From: Plazaster borealis
Taxonomy: Eukaryota; Echinodermata; Asteroidea; Forcipulatida; Labidiasteridae
NCBI GenBank assembly: GCA_021014325.1
Contig: CM037462.1
Span: 5,178,318-5,242,317 of the forward strand
Direction of reading: 5' to 3'
DNA: 64,000 nucleotides
In this document: positions 48,938 to 58,914 of the stretch, piece by piece
How positions within the stretch are numbered: the first letter of the stretch is position 1
Layout: each line of letters opens with the position of its first letter
Position numbers and translations under genes: made by a program
Notes under the pieces: model-generated
What the model saw: only the letters and a program-made list of their open reading frames with translations
Told to the model about the DNA's origin: nothing
Database searches by the model: none

Positions 48938-51900
48938 CGCCGGCACGTTAAACCGGAGGTCGTTGGTTCAAATCTCACTCTAGTCAATTTTTCTTTGTTC
49001 AACCCAAAAATCATATATATATATATATATATATATATGTAATAAATTCAGAATATGAGTTAAACAAACTCTGGCATATCTCTCTTCTGGACAGACTGTT
49101 TCGTACCATAAGGCACTCATCAGCAGAATGACGAAAATAGAATACAAGTAGCATCTTACCTTATTTCGAATTATAAAGCGCGCGCAAGCGTGACGCGTGC
49201 TACGTCATTGAAGTTAGTACGCGTTTACGTCACTGAAGTAAGAACACATCTGTCTCGATGCCGGCACTTTGAGACGATTTCGCTTTTCTTATTCAGTGTA
49301 CCTAGGTCTGGCCTACAAATGATTATGTACTTCTCTGCTATACACAAATTACATCTCTTGTTTACGTTAGAGTATGGCAGTGCTGTGAATTGTGATAGAA
49401 GACGATTTCATTGGATATATATATATATATAAACCAACAAACAAAAAAACAACAGTGGGAGACTTTGGAACGCTAGGTGGCAGCAGACTAACCATGTAAG
49501 GTTCCATTGTTTACGTAGTTCTGAGCATGTTCAAAATACCGAGAACAATGGATTTGCCGGGTAAAAGTCTTCTGCCACCTAGCGTCCCCAAAGTCTCTCA
49601 TTTATGTTTGTAATACCTCATTTAGAATACTCAGTACCCGGACGCGAGATTGTTTTTCCTACGAACTTTTTGTCCCCCAATACGGCGAACTGTGTACAAA
49701 ACTTCTTTTGATAGCGCCCTCTTTTCACTCTTCCTTCTCCAGCCCATGTTAATTTATAGAGACAAAAAGTTTGTATGAAAAAATCTTGCTACCCGGACAA
49801 TACTCGCACTCGATGGCCCAAATGAGCTCGTACTCGAGTACTACTCAGCCCCCCTAAAACTCAGCAGTGCTTGATACTCTACTGGAAAGTACTTGACTAT
49901 ACAACTTGTCTGTTATATCGTATACAAAAAATGCCTCATTCTCGGAAACATCAACCTCCCGTCTTCCTGCATCGTTGTCATCTTTCATAATAATGCATTG
50001 TGATCCGTGTATTTTAGCCTACAATTTACGAGTCCCCACTTCGTAGCTCCCTCCACCCTTTCCACTGTGACGTCTAACATGACGTCGTGGAACTATACCA
50101 TTTCATGTTCGTGATCACACTTCCATCATCGCCACTTCATGCATCCATTCTCCCAAACACGTTTCACAAATCTTTATGTTTAAAGTGAACATATTTCAGT
50201 GGCTCCAATCATCGACACACACACACACACACACATAAATTATTAGTAGTATTTCAAAATTCATCCATGGGAATGCACTATAACACATGGGCCACTGATA
50301 CCCAGAGAGGCCATTAATCTCAGACAAAGCATTGCCGTTGTTTTCGCCACATTTGACCCGAATTTGATGAAATTTCCACAGGATTTTAGGGGTGCTTGTT
50401 GGAAACTAGAAGATGTGATACACCTAGGCCTATTACCTATAGCGATGCATTGTCCCTTGAACAGTTTTATGTAACAGGACCATGGTTTCGTTCTCATCAG
50501 TTTTACAGGGAGTTATCATAATATTCTGGTTCGAGGACAGAGTGAACTCTGCCTTTGGTGCTATTTCAAGTTCGAATGCCGCCGTAAGTGTACGAATTAT
50601 TATTTAAACAACAAGCAATGGCTGCCATTTTGAAAATTACTTGTTATTCTACCTTTATTTTTCAACAAAAAAATCCGCGATGGCCCTATAGAGCCATTGC
50701 ACAGCGCGCAACGCACCTACACGCGCCCATCCTGTCCGCCATTTTATGAGTCAATTTGGGAGTCAAAATGTGAAAACCCCAAAAGGCGGAAATGGTAGAC
50801 GCGCATTGTTCGGAGGTGCGTTCAACGTTGCGCAAGGGATCGATAGCCAATATCTTTCTCGTGACACTGTTTGCCAAATTCCATCAAAGGCACAATTCCC
50901 CCATTATGTTTTCCCCTATGTGCCCTACTTTTTCGCCGGTGTTTAAACTACACCGAGCCAAATAGCATGCCAATTGTCTTGTTACCATCGGGGTTGTTTT
51001 TTTCACACACAAAAAGTCCATCAAGGACAGCTCTCCCGGAATTCCCATAGCAATTGTACAGCCGCCACTTGACCTTTGGGGTCAATAGCCACTACTGGGT
51101 GAAATGAACCATAATATGGTTTCCAGATGGCTTCTTATATACTTGTAGAATGGCTGTAAGCAGTGACCTGGTTGTTTATTTGGATGAATTGTGTAGGGTC
51201 CATATCTAATGGTTTGGGCCATTTGAAAATGATTGTGTTCTTCATAAAAAAATGTATTACACGCTAATATCAAAACGGTCAATCAAAAAGTGACCGAAGC
51301 TGTCCGAGTGTGATTTTCTTTTGAGGGTGTCACGTAGGGTTTAGAGAAAATTGCATATAAGCGATCACTCACCTCATTTTGTTTCCAGGGGGAGGTTTTA
51401 AACTTTGTCTTAACCAAGCATCTTTCGAATTCCTTCGGCCTTGAGTGGACGCTCTGGGTTGGTGCAATATTCGTCATCGCGGGTACTAGCATCTTGGCTT
51501 TTTTGCTGAGCTGGCTAGATGCGAAGGGAACCAGTGAAGTGGTGAGTAAAAAGAAAGTCTACCAAAGTGTCCGCTCTCAATATAAACACTTTAAATAGCC
51601 GAATCTCACACAGACGATAAGCACTGAGAACATCTTTGAATTGCTCAAACGTGAACCCCATTTTGCAAAATGAAGCAACTGTATTTGTAATCGTTTTACA
51701 TATAGACCCCGTGTGTACATTGGGAAAGGTGTCCATACTCCTTCCTCCATGCTATGACACTGCCACACTTGGTGGCGCACTGTAATCGCCAAGATTAATG
51801 TAGACTTGTAGAAAAGTCGTTCAATTTTGTTCGCGGTGATAGCGAAACGGCTCTCTTGCAACTGTTTCTTGAGAGGGGTGCTGCTCCGCGCGAGACTACC

Positions 51901-54900
51901 GTACTGCTCTCACAACTACGGTCCAATTAGCAGTAGTCTCGCGCGGAGCAGCAGCCTCGCCAGATAGTTGCGATAGAGCCGTTTTGCTATCACCGCGACA
52001 AAAATTTAACGACTTGTCCACAAGTCTAGATTAATCCAACAATTGAGCTTTTATACAAATTTCTCCAGGTGTCAAAAAATGTTGAACAATGTAGTTTGAA
52101 GCTGGCCGACCTGCTAGATTTTCCTGTTCAGTATTGGCTACTAGTCCTAACCCGAGTGTGCTTCAACGGTATGATATGGGCACTGATAGGCAACGTGAGG
52201 TAAGCCATGCCTAAGTTAGGACAGCGCTGCTTACCAAGGAATTATGTGTTTGCTCCGCCCCGTATAAACACGCACTTCTATGGGGCGAAAGGGAGCAGAA
52301 TTCCATGGTAATCAGTGCCATAAGCCCATTGGCCAAGTTCGAACAAGTTGTAGAGTATAGACCCCTTGCATTGGCCGCCATCTTTGATGAAAGCAATGGA
52401 AACGTGCACGCGTGTACGCGCTGTACACGACTCTCAGCAAAATGATTGCTCTTCATTGACCTCAGTGAGGGGACTGTTTTGAGCGTGTGACGTCATATGC
52501 AAGGGGTCTATACACCAATCCAGGCGCGCAAGTGCTGGGCGCCGCGCGCCACTGCTGCGGTGTACTTGTGCCTAATTTTGTGCACAAAGACCCGAGAAAA
52601 TCGTTTCCCTTTTCACTTTTTATGGAAATTTAATGTCTTCCTCGACAATCTATGAAATTTCTCTGACATGGATGCATGATATGACGATTTACTACATTCT
52701 TGATAATTTTTTTAATTAAGCACAGAGTAAAATACTGAAATTCTGACAAAATACTCTGCCGATGTCGACTATTATGCAGTTTCCGCGTCTTTTTCCCCTA
52801 ACTCACCTAAGACAAGCACCGTTTTCAAGATGATTCGGTTTCTATTTAGTTGCAAATATCTGTGGTTAGTGATCTACATTAGTATATCATGATGTCCTGG
52901 AAAGGAAATCGTGTAAGTCGTTGAGGAAAACATTTAATTTCCATAAAGAGTGAAAAGGAACATGATTTCCTCATGTCTTTGTGCACAAAACTAGGCACAT
53001 GTACACCGCAGCAGTGGCGCGCGGTGCTCAACACTTGCGCGCCTGGTGCGCGTCGGATTGGTCTATACACCCATCCAGGCGCGCAAGTGCTGGGCGCCGC
53101 CATGGGCGCCGCGCGCCACTGCTGCGGAGTACTTGCACAAAGACCCGAGAAAATCGTTTCCCTTTTCACTTTTTATGGAAATTAATGTCTTCCTCGACAA
53201 TCTATGAAATTTCTCTGACATGGCTGCATGATATGACGATTTACTACATTCTTGATAATTTTTTTAATTAAGCACAGAGTAAAATACTGAAATTCTGACA
53301 AAATACTCTGCCGATGTCGACTATTATGCGGTTTCCGCGTCTTTTTCCCCTAACTCACCTAAGACAAGCACCGTTTTCAAGATGATTCGGTTTCTATTTA
53401 GTTGCAAATATCTGTGGTCAGTGATCTACATTAGTATATCATGATGTCCTGGAAAGGAAATCGTGTAAGTCGTTGAGGAAAACATTTAATTTCCATAAAG
53501 AGTGAAAAGGAACATGATTTCCTCATGTCTTTGTGCACAAAACTAGGCACATGTACACCGCAGCAGTGGCGCGCGGTGCTCAACACTTGCGCGCCCGGTG
53601 CGCGTCGGATTGGTCTATAGACTTTGCAAGTCTCGCGCGTATCGGAACGAAAAAACACGTCAAAAGAAGAACATTTTTTTCTCTGAAATCAAATCTTTGT
53701 TTTAAATTATATTCAATGATAAAATCTTAACAACAAAATACTCATTACATGTTTATAAAATTAGTTTAGTTTTTATGATAAATACACAAATAATGTGTTA
53801 AATATTATTGAAGCAAAATTAAAACTCTGGGACAAGGATGCTTATTTGATCTTAACTTTTCAGAAACCACTTACGCGGATTCGCGATGGTCACACGGGCG
53901 TAAAATTAACGCTTGACGCAGTTTATAAGGACGCTGACGCCTCAACAACCATAGACTGCTATGAAAAGGCTTCGCGTTACAATTCAGCATCTGGCAATTA
54001 TCATCGCGCATCCAAAACAAGCGTTTACATAAGTTTTGTGATCGGAGGTAAGCACAAAATTCTTAATTTTGTGCAGCAACCGGAAGCTGAGGTCATGTTT
54101 AATACTCGGGTTTTCTTCGTTATGTTGTTGAATTGATTTTACTTTCCTATTTTGTTTTCACTTAGTATAACATTCCCAACAACATATATTTTTTTCATGG
54201 TCATAAGCCACGTTAAACTACAATAATTGACAAAACAAAATCTTGCCCACGTAAATCTCCATAATGGTTGAGACCACAATGGTCCCGGAAGTTCAAGTAT
54301 GCGCGAGACTTGCACAGTCTATTGACTCCACTGCCCCAAGCTTGCACCAACATCATATAAATGCATAATTTAAAAGTTGTTTTGTTGTTGTTGTTGTTGT
54401 TTTTTTTTTTTAACATTATAGTAAGTTCGTAACTGATAAATACGGATATCCAGAATCTTCAGAAGTGCCCTCCTACTTTGCCGGGATCTTCTTCGGGGTA
54501 TCAGCCTTCGGCTGTTTCATGGCAGGAAAAATCATGGCAAGTAGAAATTGTCGTCGTTGATGATTATTTAAATAATACACACACTTTATTTGACATGTAT
54601 AGAAGTTTAGTTATTTGGATTTGAAGGCTAGAAACAACCCGTTTGGGATCCTTGAATCATTGTGTGCCCTTTTCAAATCGATATTAGTCAATCGTGCCCT
54701 TGTATTGTTATGCCGGCTATTCTTTCCCCATATTTTTTTTATTTTTTTGATCGTGTAATATTTTTTGTTTATCACGTGGTGGGGATGGGGGTGGTGTGCA
54801 AGCATTGAAATTGGACCCCGTGGGGTCCAATTTCTGCCAGTAGCCCTGCAGCACCCCCCCCCCCCCCTTGAAAAACCATGACTATCAAGATTACGTGACG

Positions 54901-57900
54901 AGTGTTGTAAGAAAAAGAAACGTTTCATGTTTTGTGTGTGAGTCTTTTGGGGTTACATTTTTCACCGGTTTTGGCTTTTTTGTGTCTCGTGAAAACTTTG
55001 CATTGATTTACATGAATGTGCAAAACTGTACAATCCCATAAAACATAATTGTTATTAAAATGGACTAAGTTACTCAGTGTTAGTACTCTCTATGTTTGAT
55101 AATATGCAGGATCGCATCGGTTGCATGGGTATCATCACAAGCATTTCAATGGTCGGATTTATGACAACGCTTGCACTCTTGGCTTTCTCATTCTTCCCGC
55201 CACTTGTTTGCGCAACAATCATCAGCTTGTTCTACTCCTTTGCAGCGGTGAGTCGAGGTCGTATGAAGAATAAAAATGGCTTACAATATTAGACTCTAAA
55301 AATGACCCAGAAATGGGTCAAACTTACGTAGAATCTGGGTCAAAATCAAATTTTTGACCAGTTTCCGGTCAAGTCTGACCCGGGAGTTTTGAGAGTGCGA
55401 GTTTTGTTTGATTAAAAGGGATTTAATCCATTATCCATAATTTCCCGTTTAAATCTGAATAAAATTCACATCCGGGTCATAATTGACTCGCCTCCGATGA
55501 CCTGACCCATTTCTGACCCAAACTGATCCATTTCTGGATCAGTTTGACCCCGAATCTGTTCCAAAATGACCCCAAAAAAGGGTCACACTGACGCAGAATC
55601 CGAGTTAAAATCACATTTTGTTTAACCATCGCTCTCCGCGGCCTGGCTCAGAAATGGGTCAGGCCACCTATGGTACCTGGAGTTCGGCTTAATTTTGAAC
55701 CGGGTGTTTTTAGAGTGTATTGCCCAAACTGTCCGGAGATTGTTTGTATATCTTTTTTGCTCTCTCTAAAATCCCCGAACTAGTTGGCTTAAAGGGTCTG
55801 CAATTTTTGGTCATAACTCTGAAAATTAATGGCAATAAAAACTTACTTGGTAAGAAATAAGAAGTACAGCAGCTTTGGATTATAGTATACTGCATTTTTG
55901 AGAAACTTTTCACTTAGAAGTACTGCGGTTGTGTAAAAAGATATCACTTTTTATCCCTCATAATTTGAATCTGAGAAGCTTTACTGAAAATAACGTTTCA
56001 CAGATTGTGTATTCCAATTGCAGATTATTCTTCCTGTGTGGACATAACCGCTCCAGATTTTCGGCAATATCTCAAAATTGTTACCACCTTTTGAAATTAA
56101 ATTTTCACAGGTTAGTTTTATGGAAGGCCTATATCTACAACTATAGGATTGATACAAAACAATAGTGGGTTCAAATTACCAAACGTATATAATCCCTTTA
56201 AATCTAATTTGACTCGGTAAGATGAAACTCTGGGAGATCCGCGAATCTACGTTGATGCGCTTTATTCTAATTTCATTATAAGGGCGGATATCCTAATTGG
56301 CGTCTGCGGCTATACGGCTTCGACTGTTGCTAAGAACGCCCTTTACTTTAACGCATGATGACGCGGCGATCCAGCCGCAGCCGTAACCGTAGTCGCCAAT
56401 TATGTTGTTATTGTTTCCTTTGTGACAGGTGAGTGTGATTGCGTGTATCTCTCTGACGGTACCGAAGTCTACCATAGGCACGGCCGTCGGTATCGCACTC
56501 GCTTTAGAAATGTGTTTCACCGCTGCGTCGAATGTCACCATTGGGCGAATTCTCGGCACTGAACAAACGTAAGTGAAAACCAATTGGTCTGATGCGTTTA
56601 AGGCGATTTGGTAACTGGAGGGGGCGAGCTAGCGTAGAGGGCGACTTTGTCATTGCTGTGGGCGAGATGACTGGCATTCGATTGGTGAGACAATTCGTCA
56701 CCGTTTTCACGAAGAGCCACAAAATATTGATTAACAGGAAGGGCCTAATAGGATCGCAAAAATTGTATTTTGCATTTTCACGAAGAGCCACACATCCCCA
56801 CAGATGCATGTAATACATTGCGACAGTGTGCGCGTGATCACGTTATTCAGTCTGCAGCACACTGAAAACACATTTTAGTTAATTACTTATTCAGTTTTTA
56901 GCACAAATAGTTGAAACCCTTTAAGTTCTATCCTCAGAGAGGCCCAATTGACATAGGCTAAGACCCTTTACGCAGTGTGACTCATGGGCTCGGAATCTCC
57001 ATTTAGAAAACACTTTCTACATAGACTTGTGCACACAAAAATACTGCGGTTTTACAGTGTGAACACATACTAATTAAAAAAATAATCATAATATTATTTT
57101 GTTAATTTCTCTTTTCTTCAAACTGTCTCTACTACATCTGGAAAGGTTATTAGCTTTGAAAAAAAAGTATGAAATCACCATTACAAAGGAGTTATACAAG
57201 CTTCCCGAGTACCTAATGGCATTCGTGTAAATCTGACACAGGGGTGGGGCATCGCAGGGTTTTAAGTAGGTCATCTCACTTTTTAGGTTTCACGAAGAGA
57301 CACATATCTTTGTCTAACTACTATGGCAATTAGCAAACATACTTAAAGAAATTAGTTAGTCAATGGAGAGGTTAATTTTTACAGAATCATATGAGAAGTC
57401 TTAAACTGCAAACCGTGACGTTAGTATTGCAGATTTGCAGTTCTAATCACGTTGTAAAAATGTAAATCTTAATCACACGTTTTGACATAAGTGTCTCTTC
57501 GTGAAAACGGTGACGAATTATTTAAATCGATGTGAAAAGATCTTCAAAGAAGAATGTCGTAGACTTCACATAAAATTTACCCCCAGGATGAAAATATGGA
57601 TGAATATCTTGAAATAGGATGTTGGCTTCCCGAGATAGTTTAACTAAGGGTAAAGAAATCTGAAGAGAAGCGAAAAAGAATTACAGGGTTTTTTTTCTCT
57701 CGATATGACGACATCTTGCTGTAAGATTTTTTTATGCAAAGATTGCCACGAGAATATGGGGCTTTATGAGGAAGTTTTTTGTTCCAATCTCACCTATTCA
57801 AATTATTTGCTGACGAGACCTATTTAATACTTGTTTTTCTGTGGTCCCCCCCCCCATTTACAGAATACCGGACGAGCTGGTTTTATACAGATGGCGTTTG

Positions 57901-58884
57901 GTTATCATTTACACGATGTGCTTAACGGCTCTGGCGCTAGGTTTTAGCTTAATTGCTAATTATTGCGACTATCGGATGGTAAGATCGCTTGAAGAAAATA
58001 TAAAGAATTTGTAAGAATCAGGGGAAATTTTTTTTTAATTTTCAATGCGAAATCTCATCACTCATCATAAAAAAGTAACCACTTGATTCCAATTCTCCAG
58101 AAAAAAATTTTCAGGGCCCAATTTCAAACAGCTGATTAAGCAGGAAATATTGCCTAACAATTTTCTGCTAAGCAAAAAGGAGCAGGATACTAGTCATAAA
58201 ATGTGCATGTGGCATGGTATTTTGGTTGGTAACCTTGTGCTGGTAAGCATCCGTTATTTTGTGCTTAGGTACTTTTGGTGCTTACTTAAGCAGCTCATGA
58301 AATTGGGCCAATTTCATAAAGCTGTTTACCGGTAAGCAAATTTGTGTGCTTACTGTAGTAGAAAAATGTGCGTAAGCATAAGCGTATTTCACCATGATTT
58401 CTCAAGTTAGCAGAAAATTTCTTGGCGCGCATGCACGTTCACCATGGATTTGCATTGTTATGTCACTCGTGTGCTAAATGCGGGTTAGCCAGCATTTACC
58501 ATTGCTTACGGTAAACAGCTTATGAAATAGAAATTCTGCTAAGGGACGCTCCGTAAGCACAAAACGGCTGCTTACATGTTTTATGAAATTGGGCCCTGGT
58601 CTGTAAGACTATCAACATGTAAGGATTTAGCATAATTGAAATTACCCAAAATCTATGCTGCTTATTTCAATCGCTGCAATCGAATTCTCACATTGTTTCC
58701 TCAAAACTCGAAGTTTGGATTACAATTTACTGTTCCTGTGAACCGCCACTAATCTTCATGCTATCACGTTCTCATTGAAACACAGGGCTGGGGCCTTAAC
58801 AAACGGAATGAGATAACACAAAAGCAGTACGCTAAAGAAGGCTTCCAGCAATTGCCAGAAGAAGACGTGGTGGATGACGCATGA
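41892..58884 (+). CDS. MFSD1: MFSD1-like major facilitator superfamily transporter, multi-exon
   Basis: Twelve-helix type membrane transporter. Eleven exons from 41892 to the stop at 58884 are placed, plus a possible 4-nt start exon upstream; the best joined model is about 431 aa (human MFSD1 is 465). Family evidence: N-terminal LFLLNGFLLFGVHFTHD.P..LQ corresponds to the FGSYF.YD.P.ALQ element of MFSD1, GYLVDKLGRT is MFS motif A, LADLLDFPVQYWLL matches the MFSD1 segment after the central loop, KIMDRIG is the second-half motif A, and TIGTAVGIALALE the later helix. Vertebrate MFSD1 is a lysosomal dipeptide exporter; that role here is inference. Uncertain: the N-terminus, the 26-nt exon at 45372, and the junction into the 50.5-kb exon, where an undetected small exon may exist. 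One intron is GC-AG. Confidence 0.85.
42084..42612. mobile_element. hAT-type MITE rich in actcg words
   Basis: 529 bp with ends CAGTGTTG...CAACACTA and flanking 8-bp repeats ctaaacaa / ttaaacaa (7 of 8). Interior is mostly repeats of tactcg and agtactcg. Related fragments: 49790-49905 and about 38640-38700. Confidence 0.75.
43598..44052. repeat. T/G/C low-complexity tract
   Basis: (GTTTTT)n, (GTCTTT)n, (GTT/GCT)n and (TTTG)n blocks in the MFSD1-like gene's intron. Open frames on both strands are artefacts. Confidence 0.88.
45372..45397 (+). CDS. MFSD1: MFSD1-like candidate 26-nt exon
   Basis: Acceptor ttgtgcag, donor AAAG/gtacag. Encodes DYYVFFGQ and goes from phase 0 to phase 2, as the flanking exons require. 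It supplies the start of helix 2 (Y.xF/WxG/S before the motif A helix). Short, so support is phase plus position only. Confidence 0.45.
45722..46012 (-). mobile_element. tRNA-derived SINE, minus copy of an inverted pair
   Basis: On the minus strand: ggttggtgtagtggtatctt (A box), ggacctgggttcaaatccc (B box), body with ttggctagtacagtgatta and a (aaatg)n-type tail. Faces the 46100 copy. Confidence 0.82.
46100..46382 (+). mobile_element. tRNA-derived SINE, plus copy of an inverted pair
   Basis: Same SINE in the opposite direction: tggcatagtggtatctttcc, acccgggtttgaatcac and the same body and aaatg tail. About 90 bp separates the heads. Confidence 0.82.
46631..46686 (+). CDS. MFSD1: MFSD1-like exon: helix 2 end and motif A
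   Basis: 56 nt, phase 2 to 1: EATMALFAGYLVDKLGRT. G-x-L-x-D-x-x-G-R is MFS motif A in the loop between helices 2 and 3. Strong pyrimidine tract and tag acceptor; donor ACAG/gtacgg. Confidence 0.88.
47524..47719. mobile_element. MITE family 3, just upstream of an MFSD1-like exon
   Basis: Ends aaaaactcccgggtcag and gacccggaagttttcagag; 68 bp before the acceptor of the 47787 exon. Confidence 0.78.
47787..47930 (+). CDS. MFSD1: MFSD1-like exon: helices 3-4
   Basis: 144 nt, phase 1-1: FTLSGCLSGIGAVAFALG (helix 3) and TLAVMLAGRMIIAVSNAAL (helix 4, with the conserved GR). Donor TTTG/gtaaat. Confidence 0.9.
48256..48640 (-). mobile_element. MITE family 2, inverted copy in MFSD1-like intron
   Basis: Reverse relative to the 1665 copy: shares ggtctttgacaattacca and the gcccaaaatttcaca block. 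Confidence 0.8.
48657..49117. repeat. Mosaic duplication with (AT)n tracts
   Basis: ttcataatatagttagcata at 48664 recurs at 48846; attcagaatatgagttaaac at 48758 recurs at 49044; three (AT)n runs join the pieces. Confidence 0.8.
48934..49013 (+). mobile_element. Copy of the 15494 SINE-like repeat inside an AT microsatellite
   Basis: gagcgccggcacgttaaacc, gttggttcaaatctcactct and ttcaacccaaaa, bracketed by (AT)n on both sides. Confidence 0.6.
49456..49600. mobile_element. Palindromic MITE, second copy
   Basis: Same family as 30681: tgggagactttggaacgcta and tagcgtccccaaagtctctc. Confidence 0.8.
49637..49799. mobile_element. Palindromic MITE with cccgga ends
   Basis: cccggacgcgagattgttt...aaaaatcttgctacccgg, inner arms actttttgtc/gacaaaaagt. 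A related interior lies at about 63660-63705. Confidence 0.7.
49795..49905. mobile_element. Fragment related to the hAT-type MITE at 42084
   Basis: actcgatggcccaa, actcgagtactactc and gatactctactgg...cttgact match the right end of the 42084 element. Confidence 0.6.
50513..50583 (+). CDS. MFSD1: MFSD1-like exon: end of helix 4 and following loop
   Basis: Encodes VIIIFWFEDRVNSAFGAIS, matching the WF....N..FG element of MFSD1. The nearest acceptor (ttacag at 50508) would start a GGAGTT phase-0 exon, incompatible with the previous exon's phase 1; the acceptor 4 bases later (50512) restores frame. Either that site is used or a small exon of about 26-35 nt before it was missed. Confidence 0.75.
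50943..51205. repeat. Uninterrupted copy of the 36622 repeat
   Basis: Contiguous from gcatgccaattgtcttgtta through tggctgtaagcagtgacctg and tttatttggatgaattg, in an MFSD1-like intron. Confidence 0.7.
51389..51541 (+). CDS. MFSD1: MFSD1-like exon: helices 5-6
   Basis: 153 nt, phase 0-0: GEVLNFVLTKHLSNSFGLEW and VGAIFVIAGTSILAFLLSWL, then a charged end KGTSEV that begins the central cytoplasmic loop. Acceptor tttccag, donor GTG/gtgagt. Confidence 0.92.
51800..52027. mobile_element. Palindromic MITE with 8-bp target duplication
   Basis: Direct repeat agattaat at 51792-51799 and 52028-52035. Arms agacttgtagaaaagtcg, gcggtgatagcgaaacggct and complements. Confidence 0.85.
52069..52199 (+). CDS. 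MFSD1: MFSD1-like exon: central loop and helix 7
   Basis: 131 nt, phase 0 to 2: LADLLDFPVQYWLLVLTRV, then CFNGMIWALIGNV. The DFP.Q.WL string at the start of helix 7 is a strong MFSD1 mark. Confidence 0.9.
52355..52512. mobile_element. Short MITE with tatagaccccttgca ends
   Basis: tatagaccccttgcat at the left and atgcaaggggtctata at the right. Its right end overlaps the tctata that starts the next element. Confidence 0.75.
52507..53067. mobile_element. Long-TIR element, copy 1 of 2
   Basis: 561 bp with inverted arms of about 150 bp (ggcgcgcaagtgctgggcgc, cgcgccactgctgcgg, ttcactttttatggaaatt and complements) and a short AT-rich centre. Starts and ends with tctata. Confidence 0.85.
53062..53619. 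mobile_element. Long-TIR element, copy 2 of 2, abutting copy 1
   Basis: 558 bp, near-identical to copy 1, sharing its first six bases (tctata) with copy 1's end. Has an extra gccatgggcgcc palindrome in the left arm. Confidence 0.85.
54422..54536 (+). CDS. MFSD1: MFSD1-like exon: helix 8, ending at a GC donor
   Basis: 115 nt, phase 2 to 0: KFVTDKYGY and YFAGIFFGVSAFGCFMAGKI. The only frame-keeping donor is ATG/gcaagta, the consensus form of a GC-AG intron. Confidence 0.88.
55110..55247 (+). CDS. MFSD1: MFSD1-like exon: second motif A, helices 9-10
   Basis: 138 nt, phase 0-0: DRIGCMGIITSISMVGF and LALLAFSFFPPLVCATII. DRIG with the preceding GKIM forms the C-half copy of motif A. Acceptor atatgcag, donor GCG/gtgagt. 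Confidence 0.9.
55292..55399. mobile_element. MITE family 3, short copy
   Basis: Internally deleted version: actctaaaaatgacccag to gacccgggagttttgagag. 45 bp after the donor of the 55110 exon. Confidence 0.75.
55450..55719. mobile_element. MITE family 3, second copy in the same intron
   Basis: Contains tgacccatttctgacccaaa and a palindrome ctgatccatttctggatcag; ends gtgtttttagagtgt. Confidence 0.75.
55791..56201 (-). mobile_element. MITE family 1, inverted copy in MFSD1-like intron
   Basis: Reverse-orientation copy starting aaagggtctgc and ending acgtatataatcccttt. Confidence 0.82.
56429..56568 (+). CDS. MFSD1: MFSD1-like exon: helices 10-11
   Basis: 140 nt, phase 0 to 2: VIACISLTVPKSTIGTAVG and ALALEMCFTAASNVTIGRIL. 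VP.s.iGTA.G is a conserved pattern entering helix 11 in this family. Confidence 0.9.
56692..57519. mobile_element. TIR element with aattcgtcaccgttttcacg ends
   Basis: 828 bp; 29-bp TIRs at 56692-56720 and 57491-57519. The tcacgaagag word is repeated inside at about 56799 and 57288. No open frame for a transposase. Confidence 0.8.
57864..57978 (+). CDS. MFSD1: MFSD1-like exon: helix 12
   Basis: 115 nt, phase 2 to 0: RWRLVIIYTMCLTALALGF, then SLIANYCDYRM. Last membrane helix. A poly-C run sits just before the cag acceptor. Confidence 0.9.
58113..58600. mobile_element. MITE family 5, compound copy in MFSD1-like intron
   Basis: Outer ends cagggcccaatttcaaaca and atgaaattgggccctgg, with an internal gaaattgggccaatttcat junction near 58300: two copies back to back. 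Confidence 0.75.
58786..58884 (+). CDS. MFSD1: MFSD1-like last exon: cytoplasmic tail and stop
   Basis: 99 nt including TGA. Hydrophilic tail GWGLNKRNEITQKQY ending PEEDVVDDA. Acceptor aacacag, phase 0. Confidence 0.85.
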   Translation, partial: GWGLNKRNEITQKQYAKEGFQQLPEEDVVDDA

Positions 58885-58914
58885 CGCCTATTGTACATTA
58901 GGCTATCGATGGAA

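Noticed and set aside
52973..53271. Repeated 70-96-aa frames in the long-TIR elements
   Set aside because: Same frames recur in both arms by symmetry; no transposase motif.
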